A DNA stretch of 64,000 nt from IMG/VR virus record IMGVR_UViG_3300047476_002043, positions 1 through 64,000 of that record. One strand, given 5' to 3'. Both the position numbers and the translations under genes were made by a program. Shown piece after piece: positions 59,301-64,000 of this stretch. Positions within the stretch are counted from its first letter, which is position 1. The number at the start of each line of letters is the position of its first letter. The notes under the pieces are model-generated. The model did not search any database, was not told where the DNA came from, and saw only the letters and a program-made list of their open reading frames with translations. This stretch comes from a virus.

Positions 59301-60128
59301 TCATTTGAATAGAGAGATGATTTTCTGGAGGAATCCAGGGTTCTTGATCTCCATTTCTTTGAGCTCAACGATCTCGCGACTCTCCCTCGCAGCATCTTCA
59401 CGTTGCTTGATGAGCTTACGTTTTGCAAGCTCGGTTACCATGAACTTATTAGCTGCATCGGAGAACTTATCGTCACTGGTCAATGTTGGTTGACCATCAC
59501 CGATGCGAAGATCTTTCATTTCATCGAGCAATACGCTCAGTGTGAGGTCGCAGTGTTCATCGACCCAGTCTGCTATGAAGTAGAATCTTTCCACTACATA
59601 GGTCTGGGTTCGATAAACACCGAAAATGATAGGGTCTTTCTTCCTGTCTTCCTGCTTGACTTGCTTTGTGATTTTGTTGGTGTAGTCGGTGAACAGAACG
59701 TAGAACTCGTCCCACAGGTTGAGGCTTTGAGCTAAGGTAATCTTCTCCCTAACCTCAGGAGGAATAGGGCGAGGGTAGCGTTTGAGTTCGATGAGTTTGA
59801 CGACTCGCTTGTCCACCTTTTCGATGTACTTAGCGATGTGCTCTCGCATGACAAACTTGTCGAACCCATGACGGACAGCTAGCTTTTCTCTGCGGATAGC
59901 CTCGAGGTGGGTGACCAGGTTTTTAGCCAAGTCAGTTTGACCACAAGCGACCGCATCATCGAGAAGATTTTTGGACAGATCGAATAGGCCATTGAGGGAC
60001 TCGTCGGTTTGAATACCGACGCTGTCTTTGATCTTCATGAAGTATGTGTCAGGATCGAGCACAGCCTCTTGGGTTGCTTTGTCGATGATGGAATTGGATA
60101 TCTGATCAATCCGTAAGTCGTCGGCCAT
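59301..60128 (-). CDS. Unknown 275-residue helical protein
   Basis: Almost entirely helical, highly charged. Residues 205-260 (FMVTELAKRKLIKQREDAAR and following) look like a long coiled coil ending in NPGFLQKIISLFK. Starts behind GGAGGATGAGTTAAC. No family. Possibly a scaffold-like or interaction protein. Confidence 0.75.
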   Translation of the reverse strand: MADDLRIDQISNSIIDKATQEAVLDPDTYFMKIKDSVGIQTDESLNGLFDLSKNLLDDAVACGQTDLAKNLVTHLEAIRREKLAVRHGFDKFVMREHIAKYIEKVDKRVVKLIELKRYPRPIPPEVREKITLAQSLNLWDEFYVLFTDYTNKITKQVKQEDRKKDPIIFGVYRTQTYVVERFYFIADWVDEHCDLTLSVLLDEMKDLRIGDGQPTLTSDDKFSDAANKFMVTELAKRKLIKQREDAARESREIVELKEMEIKNPGFLQKIISLFK

Positions 60129-60129
60129 G

Positions 60130-60501
60130 TTAACTCATCCTCCGATTGCGCATTTCGTTTTCTTTTTTCCAATAAGCCAGACTATGCCTCCGTTCCGATT
60201 TATGATCTCGGATGGCGAAGAAGGGCTTGCGTTTGAGATACTTTGCGTCATCGGAATTAAGTAGTGATTCATGATCCGTCACGACCACAGACTTGATCGG
60301 TTCGAAGACGCAGTTGAGCATCGTCATGTCTGGAGAAATGAGGGTCATCTTGGATGCCATCACTTGCCCACGAATTCCCAGGTCGACAAACTCGAACATG
60401 GTGTATGAAAACCAGAGGTAGTAGCCGCAGATCTGCCCGGCCTTGTTGGTTACATACAGTCGGGCTTCGTAGGTGGCTAAGTTCTTTTTGGACTTACTCA
60501 T
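60130..60501 (-). CDS. Unknown 123-residue basic protein
   Basis: Basic, beta-rich first half (YEARLYVTNKAGQICGYYLW) and an Arg/Lys-rich C-terminus. Starts behind GGATAACTC. No motif recognised. Adjacent to the next gene by one base. Confidence 0.7.
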   Translation of the reverse strand: MSKSKKNLATYEARLYVTNKAGQICGYYLWFSYTMFEFVDLGIRGQVMASKMTLISPDMTMLNCVFEPIKSVVVTDHESLLNSDDAKYLKRKPFFAIRDHKSERRHSLAYWKKENEMRNRRMS

Positions 60502-60504
60502 GAG

Positions 60505-61257
60505 TTATCCTTTATTCTTAGGAGTTGGAAGGTTGATCATGTAACGTTCGAGAACGTCGACAGCGTATCCGTACGCTGACTTGTTCATGAGGATGCGAGG
60601 ACCGATATCGGCAAGAGCATAGATGTATGCCTTGTGTTTGGTGTCTCCGACATACTTCATTGCGCCGCGCTTTTTGTTCAAAGTGAATGTTACTTCGCAG
60701 TGCCATTCTTCTCCAACTTTAACGTTGGTGATTTCAAGATCGGTGAGTTTACCGTCAATGATTTCATTGATCCAAGCACACGGGCATCCTTTGAATGCTT
60801 TGGACAGCATCATCGCTGTTGAGATAGAGGATTTCCTACCGCAGGAACACTGGACGACGTAGCGAGTGGAGACGGCTCTGTTGGTATCAACTTCAGATAC
60901 AACAACGCGCCCGTCGATGATCTTGTTGCCCACCGAGAGGTTGGCTCGACGGAGACCGCTTTCCAGAATTTCTTTGTACTCAACCAGACCTTTGACCATG
61001 AGTTCTTCGTACTTCTCGATGATCTTGGAAGTTTTGTTGTAGTACATAGATGAACCGCGAGGATTCATGATGTAGAAGCTGCTGAACTCAGCAACGAAGT
61101 GACTGTGCTTGAGTCCGGAGAAAGACAGGATCTCTTCTTGCGAGACCGACTGCTTCGTCCGAAGAAGAACGTATGCGAGCAGCTTTTTGTATTTCGGAGT
61201 GTTACCGAACCAGATTTGGACGTACTCCTTGAATTTGACCAACTCATCTTTTTTCAT
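60505..61257 (-). CDS. Unknown 250-residue protein with Cys motif
   Basis: Starts at the Met behind AAAAGGAAAGCAAC. The middle has VVQCSCGRKSSISTAMM ... GCPC, a Cys cluster that could bind metal. N-terminal half helical (winged-helix-like order of helices, QEEILSFSGLKHSHF), so DNA binding is possible. No known family. Confidence 0.7.
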   Translation of the reverse strand: MKKDELVKFKEYVQIWFGNTPKYKKLLAYVLLRTKQSVSQEEILSFSGLKHSHFVAEFSSFYIMNPRGSSMYYNKTSKIIEKYEELMVKGLVEYKEILESGLRRANLSVGNKIIDGRVVVSEVDTNRAVSTRYVVQCSCGRKSSISTAMMLSKAFKGCPCAWINEIIDGKLTDLEITNVKVGEEWHCEVTFTLNKKRGAMKYVGDTKHKAYIYALADIGPRILMNKSAYGYAVDVLERYMINLPTPKNKG

Positions 61258-61277
61258 GTTGCTTTCCTTTTTTTGCG

Positions 61278-61868
61278 TTAGAAGACCCACTCTGTTGCAC
61301 CGACCATTTTTCTATGCTCAACTGCCATATCGTACATGAGCATCCAGTTACCTTTGAACGTTTTGTACTCCAGACTCGTAAATGTCACTTTAGTACAATC
61401 GCACGTAAGGGTCCAGATGCACGGATCCGGATCAGGGTGACATGCGATGAAGTTATCATCCCAATCAGCCTTCCCACACTTATGACATTTGTAGCGCCGG
61501 CCGTAAGTTGTTGCCAACTCTTCAGCCATTGATTCCGTGACATTGCGATACGCGTCAGCGAATGTGAATCCTCTTTCGCCGATACACTCACCGCTATCGT
61601 TAGACCATGCAAGAGCGATCTCTCTTTCTTTGGGAGTATCGCAGCACATCTTGATGAACTCTTTATCGAATCCACCCTTGAGCCACCAGCAGCAGATGTT
61701 TTTATCCTTACACTTCCAGTCGTCGTTAGGGAAGTCCTGACGGCGGACGATTAGGAAGTTGCTCAAGAAAGGATACTTTTCCACCAAGTGTTCTGGGAAT
61801 GGTTTGTAAGGCTGCTGTTGTTGCGCTAGGAATTTCTCTTTGCGCCATTTATCTCTGATTTGTTTCAT
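61278..61868 (-). CDS. Zinc-ribbon protein, first gene of operon
   Basis: 196 residues from the ATG behind AAAGGGATAAG; a longer frame crosses the promoter. Residues about 125-165 contain CHKCGK ... CHPD and CDC, a zinc-ribbon-like arrangement. Trp-rich, basic N-terminus (MKQIRDKWRKEKFLAQ). Function unknown. Confidence 0.7.
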   Translation of the reverse strand: MKQIRDKWRKEKFLAQQQQPYKPFPEHLVEKYPFLSNFLIVRRQDFPNDDWKCKDKNICCWWLKGGFDKEFIKMCCDTPKEREIALAWSNDSGECIGERGFTFADAYRNVTESMAEELATTYGRRYKCHKCGKADWDDNFIACHPDPDPCIWTLTCDCTKVTFTSLEYKTFKGNWMLMYDMAVEHRKMVGATEWVF

Positions 61869-61904
61869 TCTTATCCCTTTGATGTTGATGAGGGTTATAT
61901 GTAG

Positions 61905-61912
61905 GTAATATA
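61905..61912 (-). promoter_or_regulatory. Early-type promoter, TATATTAC
   Basis: Minus strand reads AGCGATATATTACCT, 37 nt before the start at 61868. Confidence 0.7.
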
Positions 61913-61940
61913 TCGCTGATACATTGATGAAAAAAAATAA

Positions 61941-61969
61941 CTCTAGTGCTCCGTTATGGAGCACTAGAG
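61941..61969 (-). terminator. Hairpin ending the ligase/ATPase operon
   Basis: A 12-bp perfect stem (61941-61952 with 61958-61969), loop GTTAT, then a T-rich stretch on the minus strand. About 70 nt after the stop at 62041. Confidence 0.75.
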
Positions 61970-62040
61970 GCGTGAATCGATTATGTCGGATCTTCATTAA
62001 ATCATCGAGTACCACGAATGGTATTTTCTTGAGGAGGAAG

Positions 62041-62658
62041 CTAGTTTTTGTGATCAGCTTCAGGTAGTTCGTTCATGCCGCCTTGATTGGAAGCACCCCA
62101 GCGGTCCTTCCTGACCTCGGCCATGATTTTAGGCCGAGAATCCGGAGTGACTTGGATACTCATGATGTGGACAACAAAGGGGAGGATGACCAATCGGAAG
62201 AACGACTCCATGCTCCCACCAACAGGGACTGTTTCAGTCTTGATGATGGTTGCTCCCTTGTACGGTTCGATGTGATCGAGATGGAAAGATGTGTCAATGA
62301 CGAACAGAGTCTTAGTGATTTCTTCCGTCGGGATAACGCGCTTGACGAAGTCGTTAAACTCCTCCATCGAGGTGATACCATCAGCAACATGCCATAAGCC
62401 AATATTCTTACCTTTCGGCCGGTATTCCGACAAGATAGTCAGAAGAGCTTCCGATGAATGATCTTGCGTTACGAAAACGCACTGCTCGAATTTGTGTTCA
62501 TTGTTCGCCATGATGGTAACGGCGGCGATAACTGCTGCCCTGGTTTTACCAGAATTGGAGCGACCGATGAACATGCTAAGCTCACCTTTGGGGATAACCA
62601 GCGTGCTGGTGTAGTCGCGGAGCTGGATGTCGGTATTGATGTATTTCTGTTCACTCAT
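62041..62658 (-). CDS. RecA-fold P-loop ATPase
   Basis: 205 residues. Walker A GRSNSGKT at 32-39, a strand-helix-strand ending in FVTQD, and Walker B KTLFVIDT near residue 115, the core order of RecA/DnaB-type ATPases. It is shorter than replicative helicases or recombinases, so it may be a single-domain ATPase acting in replication or recombination. It lies between a zinc-ribbon gene and DNA ligase on one leftward transcript. Starts behind AAGGAAAATAAATC. Confidence 0.75.
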   Translation of the reverse strand: MSEQKYINTDIQLRDYTSTLVIPKGELSMFIGRSNSGKTRAAVIAAVTIMANNEHKFEQCVFVTQDHSSEALLTILSEYRPKGKNIGLWHVADGITSMEEFNDFVKRVIPTEEITKTLFVIDTSFHLDHIEPYKGATIIKTETVPVGGSMESFFRLVILPFVVHIMSIQVTPDSRPKIMAEVRKDRWGASNQGGMNELPEADHKN

Positions 62659-62858
62659 GATTTATTTTCCTTGTTTTCGGTGTGACAGTTGATTTTTTCA
62701 AGCAGCTTAAGCATCTGTGTTGGGATCGGGGTCGGATCCTTTTTGTTGACGCGGAGAGAGAAAGTCGTCTCGCAGCCAAGGCATTTGATTGTCGTTTTTG
62801 CGATCGTCACCTTAAGGTTGGTGTTGTCGCAGAGCGGGCATCGCGGAGGATTACTCAT
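62655..62858 (-). CDS. Small zinc-ribbon protein
   Basis: 67 residues; CPLC ... CLGC (residues 7-10 and 26-29) makes one zinc ribbon, followed by a Pro-rich tail. It overlaps the ATPase start by 4 nt and follows AAAGGAAACTCATC. Confidence 0.7.
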   Translation of the reverse strand: MSNPPRCPLCDNTNLKVTIAKTTIKCLGCETTFSLRVNKKDPTPIPTQMLKLLEKINCHTENKENKS

Positions 62859-62882
62859 GATGAGTTTCCTTTAAGCGGTTGG

Positions 62883-64000
62883 TTACGATCCGGATTGTTT
62901 GCGGCTAAGACTGGCATTATAACCAACATCGCGGAACGCGATGCAGGTCTTTCCCCCGTAGGAGAATGTCAATCTGTCATGATTCTTGGACACCACGGCA
63001 GTGAGCTCAGGGATTTCTGGATGGACGAAAGAAGCGCGGTCATCGCCTACGAGCATGTCTTGAACATGATCCCATTCGACACCAAGTTTACGCTCAACCC
63101 AGTTACAGGTTCTGAGTTGAAGAAATTGGTCCATGGCTGTAATGATTACGTTTGTGCCGCGAAGAATGAATGAATTGTATTTTCGAGGAGCGAGAATAAC
63201 CTTCTTACGCTTAGTCCTCGTCGAAGATTCGTCTTTCGATTTCGCCGCCAAACTCACACCATCTACCATGTCCCGCTCATCTCTAAATCCTTTAAAGATT
63301 GGGTGTCTGGGACGATCTTTGTTGCCCACTGGGAGGTAGCTGTAGTGAGCTATCTTCCCAATGTACTCTTTCTGGTTTTCCCAGATATCTTTTCTTTGCT
63401 TAGCGTTGAACCCTGAGCCGATCTTGATATCACCCCATTTACTAGAGTGACAGAGTAAAGCTCCAAGTTCACCTTTAGGCGTTAAGCCGTTTTTGTCATC
63501 GCTCCTTTCTGTTAAACCAAGTTCGTTTACAACAGCCTCATTGTTGTTGTGATAAGCTTCAACCATAGAGACGATGGTCGCTTCATCAGTTTCTACAGGC
63601 TTAAGCTTATACAAGTAACCCTCTTTAGGTGTCACCTTGCCGAACTTGTATGGACCATCAAGTGTTCTGATCATGATGCCCTCATAACCAAGAGACAAGA
63701 ATCTATCGTAGTAAAACTTAAGCTCCTTCTCGTTGTAGATGAGCTTTTGTGGAACTAGACAGATCCGTGAATCTCTAGCCTTTCTGATCATCCCGACCAA
63801 TGTGTTATACCTCTCGGAGAACGGGACAGTATCTGATATGAGGTCAAAAACATGAAAAGTGAAATTTGGTTTCCCATCTTCACTCATCACAGCAGAGGTG
63901 ACATCCTGAAAATTACCAGGCACCATCAACTCCCCGTCAAGGAGGTTGACATTAGCCTTGGTTAGATAATCGCAGATGAACTTGTTAGGTATGGGCTTCA
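62883..64000 (-). CDS. ATP-dependent DNA ligase, 5' end outside window
   Basis: The last 372 residues of a ligase; the frame is open to the right edge, so the lysine-containing motif I lies outside. Visible nucleotidyltransferase motifs: LDGELM (III), FHVFDL (IIIa), GYEGIMIR (IV) and YLYKLKP (V). A C-terminal OB-like part follows. It seals nicks during phage replication and repair. Upstream gene of the transcript with the zinc ribbon and P-loop ATPase. Confidence 0.9.
   Translation of the reverse strand, partial: KPIPNKFICDYLTKANVNLLDGELMVPGNFQDVTSAVMSEDGKPNFTFHVFDLISDTVPFSERYNTLVGMIRKARDSRICLVPQKLIYNEKELKFYYDRFLSLGYEGIMIRTLDGPYKFGKVTPKEGYLYKLKPVETDEATIVSMVEAYHNNNEAVVNELGLTERSDDKNGLTPKGELGALLCHSSKWGDIKIGSGFNAKQRKDIWENQKEYIGKIAHYSYLPVGNKDRPRHPIFKGFRDERDMVDGVSLAAKSKDESSTRTKRKKVILAPRKYNSFILRGTNVIITAMDQFLQLRTCNWVERKLGVEWDHVQDMLVGDDRASFVHPEIPELTAVVSKNHDRLTFSYGGKTCIAFRDVGYNASLSRKQSGS

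Overview
The window reads as part of the genome of a large tailed (jumbo) bacteriophage, most likely a myovirus of a Gram-negative host. It has densely packed genes on both strands, virion genes (candidate tube, portal, baseplate and fibre proteins), phage nucleotide and DNA metabolism (dNMP kinase, ATP-dependent DNA ligase, both subunits of a type II topoisomerase), tRNAs, and many small unrecognised proteins. Two lipoproteins with a clear lipobox fit a Gram-negative envelope. Three proteins resemble pieces of a split multisubunit RNA polymerase: beta N-terminal half, beta C-terminal end and beta' C-terminal half. Nine leftward operons start with TA(T/C)ATTAC, close to the early-promoter element known from phiKZ-like phages. 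Together these suggest a phiKZ-related lineage. I saw no phage tubulin, nuclear-shell protein, terminase or DNA polymerase here; they may lie outside the window.

Layout. 1-1600 (+): two virion proteins. 1660-5610 (-): an early operon of six unrecognised proteins. 5670-8410 (-): candidate portal. 8520-13900 (+): baseplate/fibre-type protein with Asp-rich repeats, a LamG-like tail protein and another virion protein. 13960-21200 (-): GNAT acetyltransferase, the operon carrying RNA polymerase beta-N, a virion-like protein and the beta C-terminal piece. 21230-27800 (-): topoisomerase subunits A and B, a tRNA-Arg and dNMP kinase. 27800-32600: mixed small genes, an HNH-type protein and the beta' C-terminal half. 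32690-38440 (-): a long early operon of small proteins, including a macro-domain protein and several zinc-ribbon or membrane proteins. 38440-39005: a gene-free AT-rich stretch packed with perfect inverted repeats. 39000-46150 (+): tail-fibre module and two lipoproteins. 46190-49500: small genes, a GT31-like glycosyltransferase and a tRNA/tRNA-like region. 49590-53015 (+): includes peptide deformylase and a duplicated-domain protein. 53350-61900 (-): two early operons of unrecognised genes, with one divergent gene. 61940-64000 (-): P-loop ATPase, zinc ribbon and DNA ligase running off the right edge.

Punctuation is very regular. Almost every operon ends in a perfect GC-rich hairpin of 9-17 bp with a short loop. 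Leftward early operons have the TA(T/C)ATTAC element 26-66 nt before the first start codon. Several other operons have a TATG-ending element instead. This implies two transcription programmes, plausibly served by two polymerases: one carried in the virion and one made after infection. The polymerase beta-N gene sits in an operon with an early-type promoter. The beta' C-terminal gene follows a TATG-type element.
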